The notes beneath the pieces are model-generated. The model did no database searches. It was not told the DNA's origin and saw only the letters and a program-made list of their open reading frames with translations. Of a stretch of DNA of 64,000 nt, positions 22,513 to 35,076 are shown piece after piece. The DNA comes from Calamus simplicifolius (Eukaryota; Streptophyta; Magnoliopsida; Arecales; Arecaceae): the NCBI GenBank assembly GCA_900491605.1, contig UESW01004821.1, positions 124,001 through 188,000 of the forward strand. Reading direction: 5' to 3'. The translations under genes and the position numbers were made by a program. Positions within the stretch are counted from its first letter, which is position 1; each line of letters starts with the position of its first letter.

Positions 22513-25050
22513 GCATATGATATAGAACATATCCAAAACAATTCAGCAAGAGAATTACATATGTTTGCCTCAATATATGTCTTACTTTGATGTCTCCTCA
22601 AATTCCAACTTCACCAGACATCTTCCCTTTTTCTAGAAAATGAAACAATTCCCATAGATTAAATAATGATGACGAATTGCAATTTCAATGCTATTTGATT
22701 GATTTGAGCAGCAAATGAGCTATATTTGTTTCTTGGAGCCTTAGGCATTTAGCTTGGAATATGCCACCCCTAGAGTAGATCTGAGCACAAGGGACTGCTA
22801 AGTCAGCCATGTACAACTCAGAAAACAATTGAAATCATGCACACACACAGAGGATTCATAAGGTGGTAAAAGAAAAAGACTGCAAGTTGCTAGTGATTGA
22901 CATATGATTTGATGACTTAAAAAAGTATCGGATTTCCATCAACAAATCTGTAGCAAAATTATAGCAAAAGAAATAAGCCAGATGACATCTTGGCAGGGCC
23001 ATCACCATAGCAAACAAAATTAGACCCAATGCAAAATTAACGTGCAATCATCCATCAACTGCTCTGTGCATATCCATGAAGCCTATAATAATACAGCGGA
23101 GAGAGCTTTGTATCAAGACTCAGATGCATTACCTAATAAATCTGTGCTCTCATGGGTCCAGCCGAGCTTATTAGTTCCAACTTTACTGGATCCCACTGAT
23201 GGATTTAGACATGACAAAGTTATATTAGTGCTCATTTGTTGACAGTGCCAACATTCGGACCTCTGATATCGTTATGCAATACTGGGGCCTGTATGAACCA
23301 TACCAACGTTTCCAACCAGTATGGTGTGAAAAAACTCTTCAAGGGTCAGACTTGTATGGGAATCAAGATTCAACAACCTAAATGATTTCTGTATTTTAAT
23401 AACAAGAGGCCTCACGGTAGGTCACCAAAAGAACTCATCTCATATTGTAGTGGCTTTTTCTTCCTTCATCACTTTGCCTTTTTTCGTAACCTTCTTGCAG
23501 TAACTACAATCTTAGCATGTCCAAGCTTCCTAAACTAATATAATATGGACCTGGCTATGATTTTCTGAAACTCCTATTTGCTTTGAAAATCACCACATTC
23601 TACTGTTTTTGATATTTATGTGACAGGAATTGCAGAAGATTTTCTTCTTTCTTCACTCAACAAGCTGCAAGATTAAGGATTTATAGCCAAAATGTCTCCC
23701 CTTGGGTCGAATTACTCTAGGATTATTACAGTTTTTCCCCATCTTTCAAAACGGAAACCGATTCATACAAAACCTTGCAAATAATCATTCATAGCATCTT
23801 CAAAATCTATGACTGATTGTTAATGCCTCAAAACACTTGGACAAGAGTCACTTGACTCTAATTTTTGTCTAACTATTAAAGTAAGCCGCATCATCTGCAC
23901 TCTCCCTCTCATATAAATCATGCAACTTCATCTGCATCAATTATGATATATTCTCATTGAGTGCATGGTAGAAAAGAAAAAAAACAATAAAGACACCATA
24001 AACTCAGAGGCTATCTAATGTTTTCCACTCGGTATTATCCATTCAGAGCAATCATCTTCTATGCATTCAGTGAGTGCAAAGATTCTTGCATGAAAAATGA
24101 CATCTATCAAGAAATTTATCAACTTCATTCTGGGGCAAACATTCTGCTCCTATGAACAAGAAGTCATTTGTGAGCAGAAAAAAGCACTTCCAGTTGAATA
24201 GATCGAATGATCTCCAACTTGCAGCTCTAACACAATTATGTCAGTGTACCGTTACCTGTTATCTATACGTATGAACTACGAAACCAATTGACATGCAATA
24301 AGCTTTTTTTTTTTTTTTTTTTGAGAGAGAGAGAGAGAGAAAGAGAGAGAATAACCACAAGACGCTTCTCTTATTCATTGCACAGCCAAATGATTATTTT
24401 CTTCACTTATCACCTGAATTGATATGACACTCAATAAAAATCACATCTTTAATAAACAGTCTGCAATTATACCCTGTTGGACCAAGTTAGAGTACAAGCT
24501 TCTACTGATTCTTTCTTCTTCCCTCATCAAGCAGCATCTAGAGGATATTGAATCAAGTCTTCTTTAACATCCTGAATTATATTTCTGAACCTATTTATTT
24601 AAAATATCGATGAATCTATGAACCTCTAAATCAAGTAGTTTTTCTGAGCAAGCATCTCCAATTCACACTTCTCAACCCCTATTGGACAATTCTCAACCAG
24701 CAATTTGCTTCAACTTAAGCATATTTCAGCGGGTGTGATCATATTATAGAAGATAGTTTAGTTGATTTTCCATTCAGAAGTCAAATTTCTATTCACGCAT
24801 AGCAGTTCACTTACACCATCTATGATGAACTTGATGGCCAGCTGTGAGCCCTCAATATCCAAAAGGAAAAAAGAAAACGAGTGAATGCTCGAAGTGGCAA
24901 GGAAGGCGATTTCCATCTTATAAGATCGCTAACTACTAAAATTTTGACAGATTTCAAAACAAAACCCAACAATAAGGTGTCAGATCTACAAGAAAAATAC
25001 AGAACTTTGTATCTACAGTTATCGCGTAAAGAGGGTGAGTTCTAGTTCTT
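22513..25050. other. Unannotated intergenic or intronic DNA
   Basis: About 2.5 kb of AT-rich, non-repetitive sequence with only short ORFs. No protein family, RNA gene or known repeat was recognised. It may once have been intron of a host gene. Confidence 0.4.
24303..24350. repeat. T-run plus (GA)n microsatellite
   Basis: About 20 T residues are followed by gagagagagagagagaga and gagagaga with one interruption. Confidence 0.9.
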
Positions 25051-25094
25051 GGGGTTAAAGCCTGTTGCCCACCAATCTAAGCATCCAATGAAGA

Positions 25095-25475
25095 CAAATG
25101 AATGGATCACTGAAGAAAGATACACGAAAAGGAATGGAAAAAGAAGCACTCCCTTCACTGAAGAAAGATACACGAAACGAAATGGAAAAAGAAGCACTTC
25201 CGGGGGGGGGTGTGTGCAAAAAAAAAAAAAAAAAATTGGACCATCCTTGCGCAGGGGGCCATGCTATGTCTCCGAGGAGACGTTCTATGTCTCCGAAGAG
25301 ACGTTGAGGACTGTTGCAATTAACTTCAAGGAAACGATTTTATTACATCAGACTAATTCTCTGAATCGTTCCAATTTTATCGGATGTCTCCGAAAAGACG
25401 TTGAGGACTGTTGCGATTAGGTTGACAAGAAAACGATTTTATTACATCGGACGATATGGGACTAATTCTCTTCGG
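25095..25475. repeat. Two local segmental duplications
   Basis: cactgaagaaagatacacga with the following aatggaaaaagaagcact occurs at about 25108-25152 and 25158-25199. A larger unit of roughly 90-105 bp (tgtctccgaagagacgttga ... acgattttattacatc) occurs at about 25287-25370 and 25385-25470. A poly-G and poly-A tract (25201-25236) lies between the two sets. Confidence 0.75.
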
Positions 25476-25600
25476 GCGCCTCGACGAAAGATCCTTGCAG
25501 CCGTACGATTACTGGCACAGAATCTTGACCGTTATATAGAAAGCCGCCATATGTACGGGCCGACCAAGGATTCGGATTTCAAAAGCCTCGATTGTTTTGC

Positions 25601-25672
25601 CGTTGATATAAGAGCATAGTGAAGTGCATGCACGTGCGAGGCAAGAGAGTTTGAAGACGGGTTGATTTTTTT
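25601..25672 (+). repeat. Copy 2 of the duplicated ~70-bp block
   Basis: Matches 5405-5480 with a 4-bp indel. Its T-rich end runs directly into the truncated kinase exon, at the codons for NEQ. Confidence 0.85.
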
Positions 25673-25820
25673 GTTCATTTCTGGGGCGGTTTCTGTCCAT
25701 TGAGCGCCTGCCAGTAAGGATCTCATACAGCACCACTCCAAAACTCCAAACATCGCTCTTAGCTGTAAGATGGCCTGTCTCAATGTAGTCTGGGGCTGCA
25801 TACCCATAAGTTCCCATCAC
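25669..25820 (-). pseudogene. RLCK-VII (PBL-type) protein kinase exon fragment
   Basis: The minus strand has an acceptor (gatcag, then [13 protein letters not shown]) followed by [20 protein letters not shown] and [16 protein letters not shown]. These are kinase subdomains VIII (the [10 protein letters not shown] activation-segment end) and IX (DVWSFG), in the form seen in receptor-like cytoplasmic kinases of subfamily VII, which relay immune receptor signals at the plasma membrane. The 5' edge coincides with a natural exon border. The 3' edge ends at NEQ and passes straight into the duplicated 70-bp block. The ATP-binding and catalytic-loop exons and the C-terminal lobe are absent within several kb, so it is an isolated captured or left-over exon. 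Confidence 0.8.
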
Positions 25821-26455
25821 CTGATCACCCCACAAAATATCATGATGATAATTGGAAGCAGGTGCATAGAGAATATATATAAAGAAGAGAATGGTCATGC
25901 AGAAGGCAGCAGTTTGTGTATGATGGCATGCATTACAGTTTGAGATGAAAGATGTGCATTTTTTGTTAAGGCGACACATCTGCCGGTGTTCAGGTTTCAG
26001 CCCTTGTCCCTTTCCTTCATGAAACCAACTGAAAAAAATTCATGGATTGATAAATTTAGTTAAGAATTGAAAAGAGGAAAATATCATAGAATTAGCAACT
26101 GCACTGGGAACTTGTACCGTTAACTTTGATCAGTTATTCAGATGCATAATGAAATAGAAGATATCTGAAATAATATTATGCATTAATAAACTTGAATTGG
26201 CTCATGAAAAGTTGGTGATAGCAGCATTCTCGCAAATAATTGAAAGATTTTGCAAGATAGATACAAGGCCTTTCAAGTAGTTTATCATGCCAATCTCTAT
26301 TTCAAATCAAAGATTAATATATGCATTACCTTGGAGTTGTATATTAAATTCACCTTATGTGACTGTACCCAAAATTTAATCCTTCATACAAGACCAACCC
26401 TATTACTTCAATTAAAACTTTAGGACAGAATCAACTATGTATTGTAAGAAAAGCA

Positions 26456-26955
26456 TGTTGGAAATTAGATCTGAACCTTTTGGTGAAGACCATCATCATG
26501 TTGCCCAAGAATCATTCATATTTAATCATCAAGAATCCATAATCGATAAACGGAAGCATACCTAAATCCATATTGCTTAATTGCTCTCCAGAGTCCTGCG
26601 GTTGGCCTTCCAGATCAACATGTACTCCCAGAGAGCCCTTTAGAAATTTTCTCTAGGCTATTCTTTCTGATGATGGGATTTAAAGAAGAAGGTCGTACTT
26701 GCGATCCGGAGACCATAACCGCTATATATAGATAATTTCATCATTATCTTTTGATGTTTCTATTTTAGCCCATCATAAAAATAGAAATAACCTTTTAGGT
26801 CTCTACACATTAAAAGGCCACACCTAATCATATACATTAAAATCAAATCATTGAAAACATAGATGATCACTTTTAATTGGGCTTAACCTTATTTGACAGT
26901 ACGCAACACATAATTATTTCACATATAAGCCCAATGTTGGATTAAAAATCCAATA
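26456..26955 (-). repeat. Copia A 3' LTR
   Basis: About 500 bp, highly similar to 32823-33311. It carries a ~30-bp segment (around 26590-26620, gcggttggccttccagatca) that the right LTR lacks but the A' LTR piece has, showing that the two LTRs have diverged by indels. Confidence 0.9.
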
Positions 26956-27399
26956 ATCTTCCACTGGGCTATATGTGTAACCTTATAATTATGTTGCAAA
27001 AATAACCAAATGGGCTCAATTTTACTGTCATTACTGAAATGTATCTATAACCAATCCGATCCATCAACCATACCAACATAGGATCAAAGCGGCCTTTGTT
27101 ATATCTATCATAACTCAATCCATCAATGGTCACGTATGTTGATACAACTGAATGACATGGATCATGATGTGGATGTGTAGCATGAAAATTGCATGTAATG
27201 TGATCTTAACATGCCTATTTCCAACTGGTCCTTCTTAAACTTGAGTGAGATTAAAACTTTAACATAATTGTATATAGTGTACTGAACTTAATGATATACT
27301 TTATTTTTGATCAGAAAATATCCAAACACATAAGTGTGTACAAACAAAACATAAAGCATAAAATAGAAGCAATACAAACTCCCACTGAATCTAAGCATC

Positions 27400-30300
27400 G
27401 TCATGCTCTATAATGCCCATGTGAGCAATATGCTCATGAAAGACCTTGGACGGCATACCCTTTGTAAGGGGATTTGCAACAATGAAGTTTGTCCCTATAT
27501 GCTCTATAAAAATCTGACCACTCTGTACTCTTTCTTTACAACCAGGAACTTGATGTCAATATGTTTTGACATGATCGAGCTCCTATTGTTGTTGGAATAT
27601 AATACGGCTGACTTGTTGTCACAAAATAACTTTAACGGTCTTTCAATTCCTTCCAATATACGCAGCCCAGTGACAAAATTTTTCAGCCATATCCCATGAT
27701 TGGATGCCTCATAACATGCTATAAATTCTGCTGCCATAGTAGAAGAAGCTATGAGTGTCTGTTTTGCACTTCTCCAAGAAATAGCCCCACCACCTAACAG
27801 ATATACATAGCCAAAGTGGATCTTTTACTATCTTGGCATCCCGCAAAGTCGGAGTCAGAATACCCAATGATCTCAAAATAATCTGATCTCCTATATGTGA
27901 GCATGTAATCTTTTGTTCTTTTCAGATATCTCATAACCCTTTTGGCTGCTTTCCAGTGATCCATACCTGGGTTGCTTAAATATCTGCCTAACACTCCAAC
28001 AATGTACGCAATATCCGGACGCGTACAAACTTGAGCATACATTAGACTCCCTACAACCGAAGCATAAGAAATCTTCTGCATCTCTTCAACTTCAAGGTAT
28101 CCTTTTGGGCACTAATTAATACTGAATGTATCTTCTTTAGCGACAGAGGTATCACCTGGTTTGCAATTTTGCATGCCAAATCTCTTAAGTACTTTATCGA
28201 TATAGCTCTTTTGTGATAATCCAAGGATACCCTGAGAACGATCTCGATGTATCTGGATTCCAATACAAAGGAGGCATCACCAAGATCTTTCATTTAAAAA
28301 TTATTTGATAGAAATCTCTTGGTTTCGTACAACATGCCTATATCATTTATGGCAAGCAAAATGTCATCCACATACAAAACCAGAAAAATGTATTTACTCC
28401 CACTGAACTTGTGATACACACAATCATCAACTGCATTCACTTCAAAATTAAATGAGAGAATTACTTGANTTGGTTTCGTTCAACATGCCTATATCATTTG
28501 TGGCAAGCAAAATGTCATCCACATACAAAACTAGAAAAATATATTTACTCCCACTGAACTAATGATACACACAATCATCAACTGTATTCACTTCAAAATT
28601 AAATGAGAGAATTACTTGATGAAATTTATGGTACCATTAATGAGAAGCTTGCTTTAACCCATAAATGGATTTTATCAATTTGCAAAGCATTTTCTTTGGG
28701 TCTCCTGACACAAAGTTTTCTGGTTGCACCATATAAATTGTCTCATCAATATCTCCATTGAGAAAGGCCATCTTGAAATCCATTTGATGGAGTTTCATAT
28801 CATACTGTGCAACAAGAGCCATGATTGTCCTAAAAGAGTCCTTCGATGAAACTAGAGAGAAGATCTCTTTAAAGTTAATCCCTTCCTTTTGATTATAGCC
28901 TTTAGCCACAAGACGAGCTTTATACCTTTCTACATTACCCTTTGAATCCTGTTTGGTCTTAAAAATCCATTTACAACCAATGGGTTTCACACCTTCTGGT
29001 AATGGGACAAGTTTTCAAACTTTATTATCTTGCATAGACTTATACTCTTCTTTCATTGCTTCAATCCACTTTTCTGAATTGGAACCTTGTATGGCTTGAA
29101 GAAAGTTGAGAGGATCATCTTTCATCACACCATTATTTTCCTCATATTCCTGAAGAAACACTATATAATCATCTGGAATAGCATTCTTCCTTTCTCTAGT
29201 GGATCGTCGCAAAGGAACTTATTCTTGAGGTTGTTGAGTTTGTACCTCTGAGGGTTGAATAACAATTTCTTGTTATTCTGGAATTGCAACTTGATCATTA
29301 TCAAAAGCAATTATAGGAATAGGAACTAGCTGCTCTTCAACAAGAGTAGTAGTTTTCAATTCCTCCTCAAAGATAAAGTCTCTAACTTTATTTCTCCTTC
29401 CAAACTCAATATCCTCAAAGAACGTTGCAGTTCCCGTCTTAAAAATTATCCTTGATTTGGGATCATAAAACTTGAAACCCCTAGATCGCTCAGAATACCC
29501 AACAAAGTAGCTGCTTACTGTTCTAGAGTCCAATTTCTTTTCATATGGCCTATAATCCTTGCCTCAGCTGGACATCCCCAAACATGAAAATGCTTTAGAC
29601 TAGGCTTTTGTCCTATCCAAAGCTCATAAGGTGTTTTGATAGCTGCTTTAGTTGGTATTCTATTCAGAATGTAGGCTACTGTCTTTAGTGTCTCTCCCCA
29701 GAGTGACTCTGGTAAGGTAGAATGATAAATCATACTCCTTACCATATCCTTAAGAGTCATATTTCATCTTTCAGCTACACCATTCATGCTAGGTGACCCT
29801 GGCATGATGTATTATGGGATAATTCCACACTCTTCTAGGTATCTGGCAAATGGTCCTGAACGTTGTTCACCTAATCCATCATATCACCACCACGGTCAGA
29901 TCTGACTCCTTTAATCCTTTTGTTGAGTTGAAGCTCAACTTCAGCTTTAAATGATTATAACACGTCCAAAACTTAGGAATTTTCATGAATAAGAAATAGG
30001 TATGCATATCTTGAATAATCATCTATGAATAATACAAAATACTGTTGACTATTCCAAGGTGTAAGAAATGGTCCACAAATGTCCGTATGTATCAACTCTA
30101 AGACTTCCATAGTTCTATATGCACCCAATTTCTTTGTTTTGGTCTGTTTGCCCTTAATGCAATCAACATAGACATTAAAGTCTGTAAAATCAAGAGAATC
30201 CAAAATTCCATCTGACACAAGTCATTCAACTCTATTTCTAGAGATGTGACCTAATCGCTTATGCCATAATGTTCCTGAATTTTCATTACAAATTTTATGC

Positions 30301-31030
30301 TTAGTACCTCTTAATTCCATATTCAGGGTTTTATTATAAAAAGCAATAGTATCAAGCAAATATAGATTATCATACACTATAAGAGAACCAGTTCCAATAA
30401 TATTTGAATTTAACGAAAGACTAAACTGACTATTTCCAAATGAACAACAATATCCTAATTTGTCCAAAGCTGAAATAGAAACCAAATTCCGTCTAAATGA
30501 CGGTACTAAAAAGTGTCTTTCAAATTCAAATAATAACCAGAACGTAATAACAATCTAAAATGCCCAATTGCCTCCACATCTATCGATTTTTCATCTCCCA
30601 TATAAATACATCTTTCAGCATCAATTGGCCTTCGGTAGCTTAGGCAACCCTCCATTGAAACACTGATGTTAGTAGTAGCACCAGAATCTAACCACCAAGT
30701 GTTTCTAGGTACTAAAGCTATATTCACTTTAGAACAGATCAAATTAGGAAATGTACCTTTCTTTTCATGCCATACATAATACTTGGAACATTCCTTCTTA
30801 ATATGTCTAGGCTTATTGCAGAAGAAACAACTGTCCTTATCCTGATTTTATTTCTTCTTTGCTGGACCCTTAGTAGCCTTATTCTTTCTTTTCTTGCCTT
30901 TATCCTTGCCCTTGAACTTAGTATCATTAAGGACCGGTACTGAATTGAGGTTAGCAGAAATAGTAGCAACATTAGCTGTAAAATAAAAGCAATACATAAA
31001 TAACATGCTCATATAAATAATTAACACCAA
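27400..31030 (-). pseudogene. Copia A gag-pol polyprotein, decayed
   Basis: Recognisable blocks from 5' to 3' on the minus strand: a gag remnant NLNSVPVLN fused to GKDKGKKRKNK (30850-30990), with the usual ~200-residue gag core missing; a CCHC knuckle CFFCNKPRHIKKEC; protease motif WWLDSGATT (about 30690); GAG-pre-integrase LWHKRLGHIS (30250); integrase core with DDYSRYAY (30020); reverse transcriptase KWIFKTKQDSKGNVERYKAR (28930) and MDFKMAFLNGDI (28750); RNase H with [16 protein letters not shown] and CDNKSA. At least ten frames are needed, so stops and frameshifts are numerous. It cannot encode functional proteins. Confidence 0.9.
28310..28625. repeat. ~150-bp direct duplication flanking an ambiguous base
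   Basis: The sequence from about 28316 to 28468 (ttggtttcgtacaacatgcc ... gagagaattacttga) recurs from 28470 to 28619 with a few mismatches, and a single N (28469) stands between them. Overlapping contig ends joined without merging would give this picture. Confidence 0.85.
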
Positions 31031-32807
31031 ATATTAATAAATTCAAATTAATGGTAAATCCCATCTCAAGATACCCAGTGCAATATTAATATCTAGTCTT
31101 TGGACAGTAATATTAACTGCTAGTGGTACTCTTGTTGTAATGATCAAACACTAACAATAATGCATGTTAAATAATAAATCTATCTTTGGATCAACTTATT
31201 ACTCACATGTAAATCCTTATAATCGTTACGTATTTGCCATCACACATGTATAGTTCGCTAAGCATTAACCTTCCTTTGGGCCGATTAATACCTCCATAAA
31301 ACATACACATACACAATATCCAACATTCTTTATGAACCATCTACACAAGAGATGTCACTTTGATGATATCTTTTCAATTAGTTCAATTTCGAACTATGAA
31401 CAAATTTATTAGGCATAAAAATACTATTTATTTGAATTTGATTGAACCTTTAAAAAAATAACGAGATGTTATTTTGTGGTTCCAACTCAATCTTTATAAC
31501 AAAAAAATAATTTATCCTAATGGATACAACCAATTAAACCATAAAGAAGGAGGTTGCTCATGCTCACGAAATTAAAAATAATATTTTTTAATAAAACCCG
31601 AAAACATTGCCAAAGTTATGAACCAGTCCAAAATTCATGCATTAATGTTATGTATTAAATGTTCATAAATGTTATCCCTTAACATCGGTTTATAAAAATG
31701 GTCAAACCGGACGCAACTAGAACGCAACGCGGAGCCAACGGTCGAGTCCCATGATTTTCTCCATGCCCCTTTAGAGATTGAATTCCATGAAATAGAGCAT
31801 TAAAAATGGGAGGAATTCCATGCCCCAACATTTTCTCCAGATTCCCATCGAAAGTTTCATTCCCTTCTCACGCGAGAGGCCTATAAGGCCTCTCTTCTTC
31901 CTAATGCCCAACGCCCTTTTAAAGTTCCATAGAACTTACATCCGTAAGAGAAGAAAATCTTCCCTAGCGTGGTTCCTAACAATCCATAGAATTTTGGAAT
32001 CCCATGCAACGTGATAGAATCCGTTATCCCAAAAAATTTTATCGAAATCATGTGTCCACCTTTTTTTTTAGGTAATGAAATCCTAAAATATCAGGATTTC
32101 CTTTTTACGCCCACCAGCGATTTGAGGGAAGAAAATCTAGATTCACAGCAGCGCCCCCCTTTCGAGAGCGGATATGAGAACTCCATGCAACTGCCCAGAT
32201 TTCCAGCACAATATTTCTAGGATTGCGTCAGATTTCTAGTAACTCCATGCAACGCCCCTTTTCTCTACTGTTCTCATGAAAAATCGTGGAACTTAAATCC
32301 AAAGGAAAGCCTTAATTTTTTTAATTGCATAATAGAAAAGAGGCAACCTAATTCCAAACGAAGGCAACGTGTTTGGGAAAGGCAATGCGTTCGGAAAAAA
32401 AAAATCAGTAGAAAAAAAATTCCAATGAATTGAATGCATTGCCGATAAATTCTTTTATTTAAAATTAAATATAAATTTAATTTTATCAAAAAAATTAACT
32501 TTATTTTATCATATAAAAGTTATATGATCTATCTCTTAAAACGAAGAGGACCGCGTGAGACTTACGATATAGCGAATATCTTTCGCTTTTAACATCAAAA
32601 TTCATAATCATTTTGATGCACTATGACTTTTATTTAAAAATCTGGATCTATAGATATTAAAAATATCATTGGCATCAAAATAAAATTTACTGTAAACTAA
32701 TGAATGTTTGTCTCATGGTTGCTGAATAAAACCAAAGAAGTCATATGTACAAATACGAATATCAATGCATATAACCAAAAATTTTCTCAATAATTCAACA
32801 TGAATAG

Positions 32808-32820
32808 GGCTCTGATACCA
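32808..32820 (-). promoter_or_regulatory. Copia A primer-binding site
   Basis: TGGTATCAGAGCC on the minus strand, adjacent to the 5' LTR; initiator Met-tRNA type. Confidence 0.92.
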
Positions 32821-32822
32821 AT

Positions 32823-33311
32823 TGTTGAAAATTATATCCGAACCCTTTAGTGAAAACCATCACCATGAAGCCCAAGAATCATTCATGTTTAATCATAAAG
32901 AATCCATAATCGATAAACGGAAGAGTATCTAAATCCATATTGCTTAATTGCTCTCAAGAATCCTCCTTTTGAGTCCTTTAGAATTTTTCCTATGCTATTC
33001 TTTCTGATGATGAAATTTAGAGAAGAAGGTTGTACTTGCGATCTAGGGACCATAACCGCTATATATAGATAATTTCATCATTATCTTTTGGTATTTCTAT
33101 TTTAGCCCATCATAAAAATAAAAATAACCCCTTAGGTCTATACACATTAAAGGGTCACACCTAATCAGATACATTAAAGCTCAAATCACTAAATTAAAGC
33201 TCAAATCACTGAAACCTCAGCTGATCACTTTTAATTGGGCTTAACCTTATTTGACCGTCCGTAACACATAATTATTTTACATATAAGCCCAATTGGATTA
33301 AAAATCCAACA
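32823..33311 (-). repeat. Copia A 5' LTR
   Basis: Ends tccaaca at 33311 and begins tgttgaaaatt on the plus strand at 32823. It directly abuts the outer end of the foldback left arm, and so may have replaced the outermost part of that arm. Confidence 0.9.
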
Positions 33312-33350
33312 AATAAGATTCAGTTATCCTTAGGCTAAACACACTTCATT

Positions 33351-33502
33351 TTGTACAAAGATACCCAAGGTGGCTGCCTATCCAAAGAGCCATGTATTGC
33401 TATGGCCCACATGAGATACATGGCATTCATTCAGCCTATGGGCAACTATGAGCCGTTCCATAATGAGCGGAAGCGAGATCATCATGCTAAGCAAGCAAGA
33501 GT
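33351..33502 (+). pseudogene. Bifunctional nuclease gene fragment, left arm 1, 5' piece
   Basis: Encodes MYKDTQGGCLSKEPCIAMAH and the following MRYMAFIQPMGNYEPFHNER up to the Copia B insertion. The continuation is at 40144. The uninterrupted version of the same frame is on the minus strand at 43998-43483. I do not recognise the first 50 residues themselves; they join in frame to the nuclease N-terminus in the right arm. Confidence 0.6.
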
Positions 33503-33976
33503 TGTTAGATTAATCTTTACATTATGCCCTTTAATATTAGATTGTTATGAAAGCGAAGAGTCGCTCTTTGCTATCCGAAAGGCAAAGGGCTAGAGCCATC
33601 CATTGTCTTCTTCTGTGTGTGCAGACGAAGGGCTACCGGATGTTAATGGTCCGAAAGTTTAAGCCATTAATTTTGGTATTAAATGGAATTAAAATCATTA
33701 ATTTGGTATGGTTATATATATAAATAATTAGCCTCTCTCTACCTGATGAAGTTAGCAAGAATCCATCGTCATCTGCTATAAGGTTAAAGGAGAGAAACTA
33801 GTTATTTACAAAAGAGGATGTCAAAATCTAATCAGATTCAAGTCTCAAGTCTATATACTATTATGATGAACTCTGCATCAGGTAAATACTATTATGATGA
33901 ATTTCGCATTAGGTAAGTATTTTTTATATGTAATTTTATGTAACAAATTATTTATTAAAGATCATATATTGCTAAT
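33503..33976 (+). repeat. Copia B 5' LTR
   Basis: About 474 bp, tgttagattaatc ... ttgctaata, followed by the PBS at 33980. Confidence 0.9.
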
Positions 33977-34299
33977 AAGTGGTATCAGAGCCAAGGTTCT
34001 AAAATAAATAATTTGTTCGTATATTATGATTGATTAATTTTTTATCAAAATGAATTGATGATGAATATTTAATCTTTTAAGTTATGATTGGTTGTATTAT
34101 TGGTCATTAATTTATTTCATGAAAAGGTTCATCGCCAGAAGAACCTCGGCTGATCATGTTACGAATTAATGGCATGCATCGATAAGATCATTGTGTTATA
34201 CTAGTATGTATGGCAAAATTGATATTTATAGATTGAAGTAGATTGATAATCTATGATGGTTGATGTCGGCTAATGTATATAGCAATGTTAACTATATTT

Positions 34300-34860
34300 G
34301 TCATTATCAAAAATTGAATGTTAGATTTTAATAATACTAGTATTATTGTTTAGTTATATGACATTAAGATAAATTAGTTAGTTCGTCACCAAAGTGGCCA
34401 AACTAATTTATATTCAGTCATATAATTTATGAGATTTTTAATAATATTAGTATTATTGCTTAGTTATATGATATTAAGATAAATTAGTTAGTTAGTCACC
34501 AAAGTGGCCAAACTAATTTATATTTAGTCATATAATTTATGAAATTTTAGTTATATAACATTAAGATAAATTATTTAGTTAGTCACCAAAGTGGACAAAC
34601 TAATTTATATTCAGTCATATAATTTATGAGATTTTTAATGATATTAGTATTATTGTATAGTTATATGATATTAAGATTAAATTAGTTAGTTAGTCACCAA
34701 AGTGGCCAAACTAATTTATATTTAGTCATATAATTTATAAAATTTTAATAATATAACATCAAGATTAAATTAGTTAGTTAGTCACCAAAGTGGCCAAACT
34801 AATTTATATTCAATTATATAATTTATAAATTTTATAGAATATTGTTAATGATTTGTTGGT
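34300..34860. repeat. Leader tandem repeat of Copia B
   Basis: Five copies of a unit containing gtcaccaaagtggccaaact, spaced 85-115 bp apart, in the untranslated leader between the PBS and gag. Indels within units account for the uneven spacing. Confidence 0.85.
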
Positions 34861-35076
34861 TGTTAGAAATTAATAATTCGCCCAAAGGTGAATTAATATT
34901 CTATAACTAACAAACCTAAAGGAGAAAATCTAATATTCTCTTATCAAATATAATATGGATATCTAAATATACTATATATATTTGATAAGATTTATTAATT
35001 TCTTTAAAAGTTTAAATAACATTCTAATTATGATGTATATTGTTGTATTTACCAAAGGAAATATACAATATATTTT

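Larger units (their letters stand above)
26456..33311 (-). mobile_element. Copia A LTR retrotransposon (gag-deleted, decayed)
   Basis: LTRs of about 500 bp (26456-26955 and 32823-33311) start TGTTG and end CAACA-like. The PBS complementary to initiator Met-tRNA (32808-32820) lies two bases inside the right LTR, and a purine-rich agcccagtggaagat tract abuts the left one, so transcription runs leftward. Order on the minus strand is gag stub, zinc knuckle, protease, integrase, reverse transcriptase, RNase H, which is the Ty1/copia order. The 5-bp flanks (aagca and aataa) do not match, so one side is rearranged. An N at 28469 lies in the reverse transcriptase region. Confidence 0.93.

Noticed and set aside
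26456..33311. Copia A as an intact, recently inserted element
   Set aside because: Target duplication does not match, gag is deleted and pol needs many frames.
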